Under the pieces are notes generated by a model. It saw only the letters and a list, made by a program, of their open reading frames with translations, was not told the DNA's origin and did no database searches. The position numbers were made by a program, and so were the translations under genes. A stretch of 64,000 nt of DNA. It comes from an uncultured Acidimicrobiia bacterium (GTDB lineage: Bacteria > Actinomycetota > Acidimicrobiia > Acidimicrobiales > CAIXPF01). This document shows, in pieces, positions 10,542 through 20,284 of this stretch (positions are counted from its first letter, which is position 1; every line of letters begins with the position of its first letter). The DNA lies in contig CAIXPF010000180.1 of assembly GCA_903921205.1 (NCBI GenBank), forward strand, positions 1-64,000, in the 5' to 3' direction.

Positions 10542-11420
10542 TCAGCCCCCGGTGATCATCGTGCCGATACCGCTGTCGGTGAACAGCTCCAGCAGCAACA
10601 CGTGATCGACACGCCCGTCGATCAGGTGGGCCGAACGCACGTTGGCGCCCACCGCATTCAGGCAGGCCTCGACCTTGGGAATCATCCCGGAGGCCACGGT
10701 GCCGTCCTCGATCAGGGGCTGCAGCTCGGTTGCCGTTATGTGCGAGATCAGCGTGGCCGGATCCGCCACGTCGCGCCGAAGGCCCTCGATGTCGGTGAGG
10801 AACACCAGCTTCTCGGCATCGAGGGCGACGGCGATGGCGCCGGCCACGGTGTCGGCGTTGATGTTGTACGCCTGGCCGGTGTCGTCGACGCCGATCGTGG
10901 CGATCACCGGGATGAGGTCCTGCTCGAGCAGCCGCAGCAGCAACGACGGGTTGATGTGCGCAACGTCACCGACGAAGCCGAGATCGGGATCGTGCAGCAC
11001 GGCGGTGATCAGCCCGGCATCCTCGCCGGACACGCCGACCGCGAGCGGACCGTGGCGGTTGATGTCGGAGACAAGCTCACGGTTCACCTTGCCCACCAGC
11101 ACCATGCGGGTGATCTCGAGCGACTCGGCGTCGGTGACCCGCAAACCGTTGCGGAACTCGGCCTTCTTGCCGAGCCGGCTCATCATCTCGGTGATCTGGG
11201 GACCGCCACCGTGGACCACGACCGGCTTGAGGCCGACCGACTGCATCAGCACGATGTCCTCGGCGAACTGGGCCGCCCCTCCCCCCGGGTTCATGGCGTT
11301 GCCGCCGTACTTGACCACCACGACCTTGTTCCGGAAGCGCTGGATGTAGGGCAGGGCCTGGGCGAGCACGGAAGCGGTCGTGGTGCTCGTGGCAGTCGTG
11401 CTCGTGCCGTCGTCGGTCAT
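10542..11420 (-). CDS. argB: Acetylglutamate kinase
   Basis: VVVKYGGNAM, VVVHGGGPQI, YNINADTVAGAIA, GMIPKVEACLNAV. Confidence 0.96.
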   Translation of the reverse strand: MTDDGTSTTATSTTTASVLAQALPYIQRFRNKVVVVKYGGNAMNPGGGAAQFAEDIVLMQSVGLKPVVVHGGGPQITEMMSRLGKKAEFRNGLRVTDAESLEITRMVLVGKVNRELVSDINRHGPLAVGVSGEDAGLITAVLHDPDLGFVGDVAHINPSLLLRLLEQDLIPVIATIGVDDTGQAYNINADTVAGAIAVALDAEKLVFLTDIEGLRRDVADPATLISHITATELQPLIEDGTVASGMIPKVEACLNAVGANVRSAHLIDGRVDHVLLLELFTDSGIGTMITGG

Positions 11421-12448
11421 GGGTACACTCCCACCACCGGCAGGCCGGTGGTCTCGGGAAGCCCGCAAATCAGGTTGGCGCACTGCACGGCCGCACCCGA
11501 GGCTCCCTTGGTCAGGTTGTCGATGGCGCAGATGCCGAGCACGTAGCCGGTCCGGGCGTCGTAGCGCACGGTCACCTGGGCGACGTTGGAACCGAGCGTG
11601 GCCTTGGTGGACGGCGAACCGTCGGTCACCACGACGAACGGCTCGTCTGCGTAGTACTCGCGGTACAGACGCAGCAGGCTCTCGGTGCTGAGCTCGGCCT
11701 GGCGTCCTGCAGCCGGCCGGGCGTAACAGGTGGCCAGGATGCCGCGATTCATCGGCGCGAGGTGAGGCGTGAACAGAACCTTGGCGCCGAGCAACATCTC
11801 CATCTCGGGCGTGTGGCGATGGTCGAGCAGACCGTAGGCGGTGAAGTCCTCGTCGACGGTGCAGAAGGTGGTGTTCGGCTTGGGCGGACGGCCCGCCCCT
11901 GACACCCCGCTGGCGGCATCGACGATCACCGCATCGAGGTCGATCAGCCCGGCCCTGGCGGCGGGCAGCAACGACAAGGTCCCGGCGGTCGGGTAGCACC
12001 CCGGCGACGCCACCAGGTCGGCGCCGAGCAACTGCTCCCGGTAGACCTCGGGAAGGCCGTAGACGAAGGAGCCGAGCAGCTCGGGGGCCTGGTGCTCGTC
12101 GTGATACCAGATGGGGTAGAGACCTGGGTCCTTGAGCCGGAAGTCCGCAGCGAGATCGACGATGCGCTTGGCTCCCGCAGCCCGCAGCTGCGGCACGATG
12201 CCCTGCGAGGCGCCGTGGGGCAACCCGAGGAACACGACGTCGGCGCCGGCCGCAGCGGCGATGTCGACCTCATCGAAACAGCGGTCCCGATAGACGGCGG
12301 CGAGGCTCGGGTACAGGCCTGCGATCGGTGTGCCGGCCTGGGAATCACCGGTGGCCAGCTCGACGTCGAAGTTCGGGTGCGTGGCCAGCAGACGGAGCAG
12401 TTCCGCCCCCGTATAGCCCGACGCACCGATGATGGCGGCAGAAAGCAC
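11417..12448 (-). CDS. argC: N-acetyl-gamma-glutamyl-phosphate reductase (GTG start)
   Basis: AAIIGASGYTGAELLRLL, VASPGCYPTAGTLSLLP, HLAPMNRGILATCYA. Confidence 0.95.
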   Translation of the reverse strand: MLSAAIIGASGYTGAELLRLLATHPNFDVELATGDSQAGTPIAGLYPSLAAVYRDRCFDEVDIAAAAGADVVFLGLPHGASQGIVPQLRAAGAKRIVDLAADFRLKDPGLYPIWYHDEHQAPELLGSFVYGLPEVYREQLLGADLVASPGCYPTAGTLSLLPAARAGLIDLDAVIVDAASGVSGAGRPPKPNTTFCTVDEDFTAYGLLDHRHTPEMEMLLGAKVLFTPHLAPMNRGILATCYARPAAGRQAELSTESLLRLYREYYADEPFVVVTDGSPSTKATLGSNVAQVTVRYDARTGYVLGICAIDNLTKGASGAAVQCANLICGLPETTGLPVVGVYP

Positions 12449-12484
12449 CCAAAGACAATACGACACGGTGCATAGATATTCAAG
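12446..12484 (-). promoter_or_regulatory. argC promoter with ARG-box-like operator overlapping the -35
   Basis: Minus strand TTGAAT (12483-12478), 17 nt, TATTGT (12460-12455), 6 nt, then the argC GTG. Plus strand TGCATAGATATTCAAG (12469-12484) resembles an ArgR box. Confidence 0.65.
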
Positions 12485-12520
12485 AACCGGTGGCCCGTTG
12501 GCCCGGTACCGTGCGGGGCG

Positions 12521-13567
12521 ATGGAACCCCGGCACGACACCCCCGCCGACGCGATCCGACGCCTCGAGGCCCTCCCCCGCATCGCCCTGACCCCGCTGCC
12601 GACCCCGCTGCACCGACTGCCGAGGTTCTCCGAAGCGCTCGGGGCCGACGTCTGGATCAAACGTGACGACATGGGCAGCGTCGCTCTCGCCGGCAACAAG
12701 GTCCGCAAGTACGAACTGCTGCTGGGGCAGGCACTGGCCGAGGGAGCCGACACCCTCATCACCACCGGCGCGCTGCAGTCGAACTCGGCGCGGGCCGGTG
12801 CAGCGGCCGCGGCCCAGTTGGGGCTGCGCTGCGTGTTGGTGCTCACCGGCGAGCCGCCCGCTGAACGCCGGGCCAATCTGCTGCTCGACGACCTCTTCGG
12901 CGCCGACGTCCGCTTCGTGGGAAGGCTCGCCTGGTCCGAGCTCGCTCCGGTGCTCGACGCCACCGCGGCAGAGGTCACCCGGGCCGGCGGACAGCCCTAT
13001 GTCGCCCCGGTCGGCGCCTCGTCGCCATTGGGATCGCTGGGCTTTGCGTTGGCGTACCGCGAGCTGCTCGACCAACTCCGTCAGGCCGGCCTCGGTGGCG
13101 GCGAGCACGGCGACGCCACCGAACCCCTGCTGGTGCATACCAGCACCTCCGGCGGCACCCATGCCGGGCTGGTCGTCGGCCGGGAGCTGTCGGGCCGTGG
13201 ACCCCGCCCGATCGGCGTTGACGCCGGCCGTGTGCTGCCCGACCCGGCACGAGACCTGGCCAGGATGGCGACCGAGGCGGCGGCGATGATCGGGCTCGAT
13301 CGCCACTTCGCCGAGGAGGAGATCGCCGTCGAGCTCGGCTATGCCGGCCCGGCCTACGGCAGCATCACCGAGGAGGGGGTGGCAGCGATCCGGCTGCTCG
13401 CCGCCACCGAGGGCATCGTGGCCGACCCGGTCTACTCGGCCAAGGGCCTCGCCGCGGTCGTGGAGCTGGCCCGTTCGAGTCGCCACGGTGGACGACCGAT
13501 CGTGTTCTGGCACACCGGTGGCTGGCACGCGAACTTCGACCCGCATTACGGGGATGCGCTGCGCTGA
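12521..13567 (+). CDS. PLP-dependent D-cysteine desulfhydrase / ACC deaminase family protein
   Basis: DVWIKRDDMGSVALAGNKVRKYE (PLP lysine region), LITTGALQSNSAR, STSGGTHAGL, VFWHTGG. Confidence 0.85.
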   Translation: MEPRHDTPADAIRRLEALPRIALTPLPTPLHRLPRFSEALGADVWIKRDDMGSVALAGNKVRKYELLLGQALAEGADTLITTGALQSNSARAGAAAAAQLGLRCVLVLTGEPPAERRANLLLDDLFGADVRFVGRLAWSELAPVLDATAAEVTRAGGQPYVAPVGASSPLGSLGFALAYRELLDQLRQAGLGGGEHGDATEPLLVHTSTSGGTHAGLVVGRELSGRGPRPIGVDAGRVLPDPARDLARMATEAAAMIGLDRHFAEEEIAVELGYAGPAYGSITEEGVAAIRLLAATEGIVADPVYSAKGLAAVVELARSSRHGGRPIVFWHTGGWHANFDPHYGDALR

Positions 13568-13628
13568 ACCCGGTTGGTCACGGATGACCCGTCCGACCGC
13601 GCAGGTGCTGTGGCCGCCCCGACGATGG

Positions 13629-15995
13629 TCAGCCGCGCAGCACTGCGCCCAGGGTGCCGGTGACCGCCTCGATGCAGCCGAGCCGAGCCGCGGAGACCTC
13701 GGTATCGGTCAGCGTGCGATCGGCGGCCTGGAAACGCAGTCGGTATGCCAGCGACCGGCTGCCGGCTTCGACGCGATCGCCGCGATAGACGTCGAACAGG
13801 TGCAGGTCGACGAGAAGCTCGCCGCCGGCGGCCCGCAGCGCGGCCGCCACCGCTGCAGCGGGAACCGACTCGGCCACCACGAAGGCCAGGTCGACGTCCG
13901 AGGACGGATACCTCGAGACCCGGCGGTAGGCACGAGCGCCGTGGGGCAGTACGAACAGCGCAGTCAGGTCCACCTGCAGCCAGGCCACACGACGCTCGAC
14001 CCCGTAGCCCGAAGCGACCTGGGGATCGACCTCGCCGACCGCTCCGACCACCGTGCCATCGATCTCGATGTAGGCGCTGCGGGTGGGGTGCATGCCGGCA
14101 GGGGCGTCCGCCTGCAGCACCCAGTCCCCCACGCCCAGCACGTCGGCCACGACCTGCCACACCTCGACCGCAGACGGGGCCTCGGCACCCGAGAGCGCCA
14201 CGCCGAGCTGCTCGCGTTCGTCGGGCAGGGACGCCGATCGATCGGTCGGCAGGAACACGTGGCCGATCTCGAAGCAGGCCAGATCGGGATTGCGGTGCGA
14301 GGCGTTGAAGGCCAGCGTCTTCAATACCCCGGGCAACAGCGAGGTCCGCATGACCGACTCCGCCTCGACGAGCGGGTTGGTGACCCGCACGGCGTCGGCA
14401 TCGAGGCCTGCCCGGGCCAGATCGCCCGGCGCCAGGAACGGCAACGGCATGACCTCGGTCAGCCCGAAACCGACCAGAGCGTGGCGCAACCGACGGCGGT
14501 CCTGCTGGACCTCGCTGAGCGCACCGGCCTGGGCCGTGGGCCGCGGTACCCGCTTGGGGATCCTCTCGAACCCGAAGTGCCGACCCACTTCCTCGATCAC
14601 GTCGATCTCGGTGGACGTGTCGACCATCCGGAAAGAGGGGACCTGCACCTCGAGGTCGTCACCGACCACGCGGCTGCGGAACCCGATCGGGGCCAGCAGC
14701 GCCGCGATGGCGTCACGGTCGAGGTCCACCCCGAGCATGGCGTTCACCCGGGAGGTCCGCAGCGTCACCGTGGCCGGAGCGGGGAGATTGCCCTCGCTCA
14801 CGATCTCCCCGGCGGCCATCCGAACCGGGCTGCTCTCGCGCAGCAACTGCACGAAGCGGCGCATCGCGACGTCGATCACCTCGGGGTCGGAACCACGCTC
14901 GAAGCGGGTCGACGCCTCCGAACGCAGACCCAGACGACGCGCCGTGCGGGCGATCGACATCGGATCCCACCAGGCCATCTCGAGCAGGACCTCGGTGGTG
15001 GTGTCGGAGATCTCCGTCGATGCTCCGCCCATCACCCCGGCGATGCCGATCACCGCGTCGGCACCGTCGCAGATTGCGCCGTCCCGACCGGTAAGAGCGC
15101 GTTCCTGCCCATCGAGCGTTTCCACCGTCTCACCGTCGCGCGCCCAGCGAACCCGGATGTGCCGGCCGGCCACCCGACCGAGGTCGAAGGTGTGCGACGG
15201 CTGGCCGAGCTCGAGCATCACGTAGTTGGAGACGTCCACCACGTTGTTGATCGGACGCATGCCCAGGGCCGTGAGACGGTTGGCGAGCCACTGCGGTGAG
15301 GGCCCGACGGTGATGTCGCGCAGCAGCCGGGCCACGAAGCGTCCGCAGAGGTCACCGTCGACGATGTCCACCGTCGCCTTGCCGGCCGCCGGCCACGAGG
15401 CATCGGACTCGACGACCGGATCGGGCATCGAGAACGGCACCCCCAACCAGGCGGCGAGGTCGCGGGCCACGCCCGCCACCGACAGTGCGTCCGGCCGGTT
15501 GCCGGTGACGTCGAGGTCGTAGAGCACATCGCTCTCGATGCCCATCACCGTGCGGAAGTCGGCGCCCACCGCGAAGTCGGCGGGGAGGATCATGATCCCG
15601 TCCACCAGGTCCGCGAGCCCCACCTCGCGCGCCGCGCACAACATCCCGTTGGACCACTCGCCGCGCAGCTTGCGCCGCTCGATGAGCATGCCGTTGGGCA
15701 TGGTCGTACCCAACGTGGCGAAGGGCACCAGATCGCCCGGCGCCATGTTGAAGGCGCCACAGCACACCTGCAGCGGCTCACCGTCACCGGGGTCGACGTC
15801 GACGAGCTGGATGCGATCGGCCTTGGGATGGGGTCGGGTGGCGAGCACCCTGGCCACGACGATGCCCTCGAGGTTGGCCCCGAGCAGCTCCACACCCTCG
15901 ACGGCGAGGCCGAGCGCGCTGAGCTGGTCGGCCAGCCAGTGGGGATCGCCTTCGATCGGCGCGAACTCGCGCAGCCACGACAGCAGGACCTTCAT
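13629..15995 (-). CDS. pheT: Phenylalanyl-tRNA synthetase beta subunit
   Basis: MKVLLSWLREF start, tRNA-binding domain, B3/B4 and B5 domains, FDX-ACB-type C-terminus (VFDVYRGD..). Confidence 0.95.
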   Translation of the reverse strand: MKVLLSWLREFAPIEGDPHWLADQLSALGLAVEGVELLGANLEGIVVARVLATRPHPKADRIQLVDVDPGDGEPLQVCCGAFNMAPGDLVPFATLGTTMPNGMLIERRKLRGEWSNGMLCAAREVGLADLVDGIMILPADFAVGADFRTVMGIESDVLYDLDVTGNRPDALSVAGVARDLAAWLGVPFSMPDPVVESDASWPAAGKATVDIVDGDLCGRFVARLLRDITVGPSPQWLANRLTALGMRPINNVVDVSNYVMLELGQPSHTFDLGRVAGRHIRVRWARDGETVETLDGQERALTGRDGAICDGADAVIGIAGVMGGASTEISDTTTEVLLEMAWWDPMSIARTARRLGLRSEASTRFERGSDPEVIDVAMRRFVQLLRESSPVRMAAGEIVSEGNLPAPATVTLRTSRVNAMLGVDLDRDAIAALLAPIGFRSRVVGDDLEVQVPSFRMVDTSTEIDVIEEVGRHFGFERIPKRVPRPTAQAGALSEVQQDRRRLRHALVGFGLTEVMPLPFLAPGDLARAGLDADAVRVTNPLVEAESVMRTSLLPGVLKTLAFNASHRNPDLACFEIGHVFLPTDRSASLPDEREQLGVALSGAEAPSAVEVWQVVADVLGVGDWVLQADAPAGMHPTRSAYIEIDGTVVGAVGEVDPQVASGYGVERRVAWLQVDLTALFVLPHGARAYRRVSRYPSSDVDLAFVVAESVPAAAVAAALRAAGGELLVDLHLFDVYRGDRVEAGSRSLAYRLRFQAADRTLTDTEVSAARLGCIEAVTGTLGAVLRG

Positions 15996-16017
15996 GGTCG
16001 GACGTCCTTCCTCGTGC

Positions 16018-17025
16018 TCAGAACTGACTCAGGAAGCGGACGTCGCCGCTCCAGAACTCGCGCAGGTCATCGACCCCGTGGCGGGTCAGGGCGAAACGGT
16101 CGATCCCGAACCCGAAGGCGAACCCCGACCACTCCTCGGGATCGATACCCCCGGCCCGCAATACGTTGGGGTGTACCATCCCGCACCCGCCGAGCTCGAG
16201 CCATGACCCGTCCGGGCGACGGACGTCGAACTCGGCCGACGGCTCGGTGAACGGGAAGTACGAAGGCCGCAGACGCGACGAGAACGCACCCCCGAAGAAC
16301 GCCTTCACGAACGAATCCAGTGTGCCGGCGAGGTCGCCGAGGCTGATGCCCTTGTCGATGACCAGGCCCTCGATCTGGTGGAACACCGGCATATGGGTGG
16401 CATCGGGGGTGTCCTGGCGGTACACGCGACCCGGGCACACCACGTAGATCGGCGGCTCGTGGGCCAGCATCGTGCGGACCTGCACCGGCGAGGTGTGGGT
16501 GCGCAACAGCGTGGCACCCGGATCACCCCAGTCCACCCACAGCGAGTCCTGGCTCTCCCGGGCCGGGTGACCGGCCGGGAAGTTCAAGGCGCCGAAGTTG
16601 AACCACTCCGTCTCGATCTCGGGGCCCTCGGCCACCTGGAATCCCATTCCGACGAAGACGTCCTCGAGACGCTCCCAGGCAGCGGTGAACGGATGGAGGT
16701 GCCCACGTCGACGGCGGGGCGAGAACTCGGTGAGATCGAGGCGCTCGGTCTCGAGTCGCGCTACCCGCTCGACCGACTCGATGGCGGCTCGGCGGTCGGT
16801 CACCGCGTCGCCGATCTCGGTCATTGCGGCATTGAGCGCCTGGCCGACCACCCGGCGGCCCTCGGCGTCGAGCCCGCCGAGCGCCTTGCGCAGCTCCACG
16901 ATCACCGACCGCTTCCCGAGCACCTCGGTCTCCGCGGCGGCCAGCTCTGCGAAGGTGGCGGCGGCAGCCACCTTCGCGAGGGCCTCGACACGGGCGCGTT
17001 CGACGGCGTCGAGTTCGGTGGTCAT
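16018..17025 (-). CDS. pheS: Phenylalanyl-tRNA synthetase alpha subunit
   Basis: GHLHPFTAAWERLEDVFVGMGF, LLRTHTSPVQVRTM, FGFGIDRFALTRHGVDDLREFWSGDVRFLSQF. Confidence 0.96.
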   Translation of the reverse strand: MTTELDAVERARVEALAKVAAAATFAELAAAETEVLGKRSVIVELRKALGGLDAEGRRVVGQALNAAMTEIGDAVTDRRAAIESVERVARLETERLDLTEFSPRRRRGHLHPFTAAWERLEDVFVGMGFQVAEGPEIETEWFNFGALNFPAGHPARESQDSLWVDWGDPGATLLRTHTSPVQVRTMLAHEPPIYVVCPGRVYRQDTPDATHMPVFHQIEGLVIDKGISLGDLAGTLDSFVKAFFGGAFSSRLRPSYFPFTEPSAEFDVRRPDGSWLELGGCGMVHPNVLRAGGIDPEEWSGFAFGFGIDRFALTRHGVDDLREFWSGDVRFLSQF

Positions 17026-17182
17026 GGCTGCAGAGCCTGCCCTTTGGCCGGTGGAGCGTCCAATTCCGGGGTTTCGAGCACCACGGCCCGCCCGATGCCA
17101 CCGGGATCGGATCGTCCCACACTGCTGATGGCGGCGGATCGGACGGCGAAACAGATCAGAGGACGAGCGCCGCCGATGACGG

Positions 17183-17977
17183 TCAGCCCCGGCGTTGGCG
17201 CCACGCCTCGAACCCGATGACGGTGGCCGCCATCGCCACGTTGAGCGACTCCACCGACCCCGCCATCGGAACGGTGAGGCGACGATCGGCGGCGGTCACC
17301 GAGCGGGCATCCAAGCCGTGCGCCTCGCTCCCCAACAGCACTGCGGTGGGGCCGCGCAGGTCGCTGGCATAGAGGTCCTCACCACCGGCGACGACCGTGG
17401 CGAAGGTGGTCAACGTCTTGCGCCGCAGCCAGGCGTGCACGGCGTCGAGGTCCTCCTCGGCGGCGATGGGCAGACGGAACAGCGCCCCCGCCGCCGCACG
17501 GACCACCTTGGGCGACAGCGGGTCCACACAACGGCCGGCGAACACGACGCCGGCAGCACCAGCGGCCTCGGCGCTGCGCAGGATGGTGCCGGCATTGCCC
17601 GGATCGTTGATGTCCACCAACACGAACACCAACGGCGCCCCGGACCGCGTCCACCGAGCCTCGAGCGGTTGTCCCGGCACCGCCCCCGCGGCGGTCGCGG
17701 GCTCCTCCAGGGCAAGCGCCGGCGCTCCCACCACGGCGAGAACTCCCTGGCTGGTCACGGCGTCGCCGAGCCGGTCCAGGGTTCCGGCCCGCACGAGGGT
17801 GGCGCCGGGCCAATCGCCCTCCACCTCGACGAAGACCTCGTGGACGGGCAGAGACGCGTCAAGGGCCTCGGCCAGAAGCCGAGGCCCCTCGACGACCATG
17901 CATGCACGCTCCCGGCGGGCTGCCCGCGACCCGAGCAGCCGGCGAACCTCCGCCAGGCGGGGGTTGCGTGGTGACAA
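17183..17977 (-). CDS. TrmH/SpoU-family RNA methyltransferase (start uncertain, probably TTG)
   Basis: DINDPGNAGTILRSAEAAGAAGVVFA and VLLGSEAHGL..SLNVAMAATVIGFEAWRQ SPOUT motifs; adjacent to rplT and pheS. Confidence 0.88.
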   Translation of the reverse strand: MSPRNPRLAEVRRLLGSRAARRERACMVVEGPRLLAEALDASLPVHEVFVEVEGDWPGATLVRAGTLDRLGDAVTSQGVLAVVGAPALALEEPATAAGAVPGQPLEARWTRSGAPLVFVLVDINDPGNAGTILRSAEAAGAAGVVFAGRCVDPLSPKVVRAAAGALFRLPIAAEEDLDAVHAWLRRKTLTTFATVVAGGEDLYASDLRGPTAVLLGSEAHGLDARSVTAADRRLTVPMAGSVESLNVAMAATVIGFEAWRQRRG

Positions 17978-18002
17978 TCCCTCGGTCAGGAGCAGGTCCT
18001 GA

Positions 18003-18377
18003 TCAGGAGGCCTTGGCCTGCGAAGCCAGCCCGGCGCGGGCAGCATCGACGAGCGCAGTGAACGCTGCAGCGTCGGTGACAGCCACCTCGGCGAGCACCT
18101 TGCGATCGACCTCGACACCGGCGAGACGCATCCCCGCGATGAACTGGCTGTAGCTCATCCCGTTCTGGCGGCAAGCGGCGTTGATGCGGGTGATCCACAG
18201 CCGCCGGAAGTCACCCTTGCGGGCCCGGCGGTCACGGAACGAGTACTGCAGCGCATGCATGACCGCCTCGTTGGCGGCCCGGTAGTTCCTGCTGCGGTGG
18301 CCGTAGTAGCCACGGGCGCGTTCGAGGACGACGCGGCGGCGCTTTTTCGAGTGGACGGCGCGCTTCACACGTGCCAT
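18003..18377 (-). CDS. rplT: 50S ribosomal protein L20
   Basis: [45 protein letters not shown]. Confidence 0.97.
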   Translation of the reverse strand: MARVKRAVHSKKRRRVVLERARGYYGHRSRNYRAANEAVMHALQYSFRDRRARKGDFRRLWITRINAACRQNGMSYSQFIAGMRLAGVEVDRKVLAEVAVTDAAAFTALVDAARAGLASQAKAS

Positions 18378-18450
18378 GGGGAAGCCTCCTCGGGAGTCGA
18401 GCTGATGGTCTAGGGGGGGTGCCGGCGGGAAATCCACGCCGACAGGCGGG

Positions 18451-18645
18451 CTACATGCCCAGCTGGCGCTTGATCGACGACGTGTCCCCGTCGGACACGA
18501 TGACCATCGGCTTCAGGCGACGGGTGCGGGTCGTCGGCTTCTTCTCGAACAGGTGCTTACGGAAGGCACGGCGACGCTTGATCTTGCCCGTGCCCGTCAC
18601 CTTGAAGCGCTTCGCCGCCCCGCGATGGGTCTTCATTTTCGGCAT
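18451..18645 (-). CDS. rpmI: 50S ribosomal protein L35
   Basis: [36 protein letters not shown]. Confidence 0.97.
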   Translation of the reverse strand: MPKMKTHRGAAKRFKVTGTGKIKRRRAFRKHLFEKKPTTRTRRLKPMVIVSDGDTSSIKRQLGM

Positions 18646-18738
18646 GAGAATTCAACCTTTCCTTCACCCGCAGGTGGTGGCAGCGCGCTGCCATCGGGGT
18701 CCCCGCCGGGGGCAGGTTCCCGAGCGAGTTCGTCGTGA

Positions 18739-19371
<633 letters not shown>

Positions 19372-19463
19372 TGCTGATCACTCCTCATAAGCGACGCGCT
19401 TTCCTCCATCGATCGGGCGTCTGGTTGTGGATACGGCCCAACCCGTACGCCGAAAACGACGAA

Positions 19464-19487
19464 CGAGCGTCGGAAAACCGACGCTCG
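19464..19487 (-). promoter_or_regulatory. Perfect 10-bp stem-loop in the infC 5' leader (attenuator candidate)
   Basis: CGAGCGTCGG-TTTT-CCGACGCTCG on the minus strand; followed by TTCGTCGTTTTCGG. Confidence 0.5.
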
Positions 19488-19662
19488 CAGCGAACCGACC
19501 CGCCTTCGACGGACCGGCACCCCTGGCAAACATCGACCCGGCGCACCGCCCGGTGGCCGGGTGGGGGACCTGGACCGAGGCTCCCCACTTTCCGAAAGAT
19601 TCTTCAGTTGTGGACCCTACCGGCGAGGAACGCCGACAAGGTCTGCTGCGTAGAGTAGCACC

Positions 19663-20061
19663 ATGAGCAGCTTGTGGACACCCGGCGGCGAACATCCGGT
19701 GGATGGGGGCCCCGGTCAGGTGCCGACCGAGGACCCCGGCCTGACCGCCGAGCAGGAACAGGCACTGGCCGATGCCGCCACCGAGATGGCCGCCGTGCGC
19801 CAGCAACTGCTCGGCGCCCCGGTCGAGATGGTGGTCACCAATCACGTCATGGGGCTCTACGAGTTGGCGGCGATCCACCTCAACCGGGAAGACCCGGACC
19901 TGGTCTCGGCACGGCTGGCCATCGACGCGCTCGGCGGGGCGATGGACGCCTGCAAGGGGCGCCTCGGTGAGCACGAGGCCACGTTGGTCGATGCGCGCGT
20001 TCAGCTGCAGATGGCCTTCGTCAGCGTCGCCAACTGGGTCAGCGAGCAGCGGTCGGGTTGA
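19663..20061 (+). CDS. DUF1844-like protein
   Basis: VEMVVTNHVMGLYELAAIHLNREDPDLVSARLAIDALGGAMDACKGRLGEHE; divergent neighbour of infC, as in other Actinobacteria. Confidence 0.75.
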   Translation: MSSLWTPGGEHPVDGGPGQVPTEDPGLTAEQEQALADAATEMAAVRQQLLGAPVEMVVTNHVMGLYELAAIHLNREDPDLVSARLAIDALGGAMDACKGRLGEHEATLVDARVQLQMAFVSVANWVSEQRSG

Positions 20062-20284
20062 CCCCGGCGGCGGGAACGATGCCCGCCGCCTCCCAACGAC
20101 CGTGCAGACCGGCCACCAGCCGGTAGGTCACCGCGATTCCGACGTCGATGGTGCGGCTGCCGTCGGCGATGGCTACGCAGTGGAAGCCGACCATGTCCTC
20201 GCCGTCACCGGCGATCTGGCCGAGCCCGACAGCCGCATCGAACGCCTTCACCACGCCGAGCCGACCGTCGCCGCCGACGTTCAC
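20039..20284 (-). CDS. Divergent cold-shock-domain-like small protein (GTG start overlapping the hisG stop)
   Basis: VNVGGDGRLGVVKAFDAAVGLGQIAGDGEDMVGFHCVAIADGSRTIDVGIAVTYRLVAGLHGRWEAAGIVPA resembles the CSD pattern G-V-K-x-F-x-x-x-x-G-x-G-x-I...F-H-x-x-A-I. Confidence 0.6.
   Translation of the reverse strand: MNVGGDGRLGVVKAFDAAVGLGQIAGDGEDMVGFHCVAIADGSRTIDVGIAVTYRLVAGLHGRWEAAGIVPAAGVNPTAAR

Noticed and set aside
13341-15299. 652-aa plus-strand ORF
   Set aside because: Overlaps the 3' end of the PLP-enzyme gene and runs antisense to pheT; typical GC-rich spurious ORF.
13629-17025. Possible pheT/pheS pseudogene because of many overlapping frames
   Set aside because: Both subunits are full-length, uninterrupted and carry the expected motifs.
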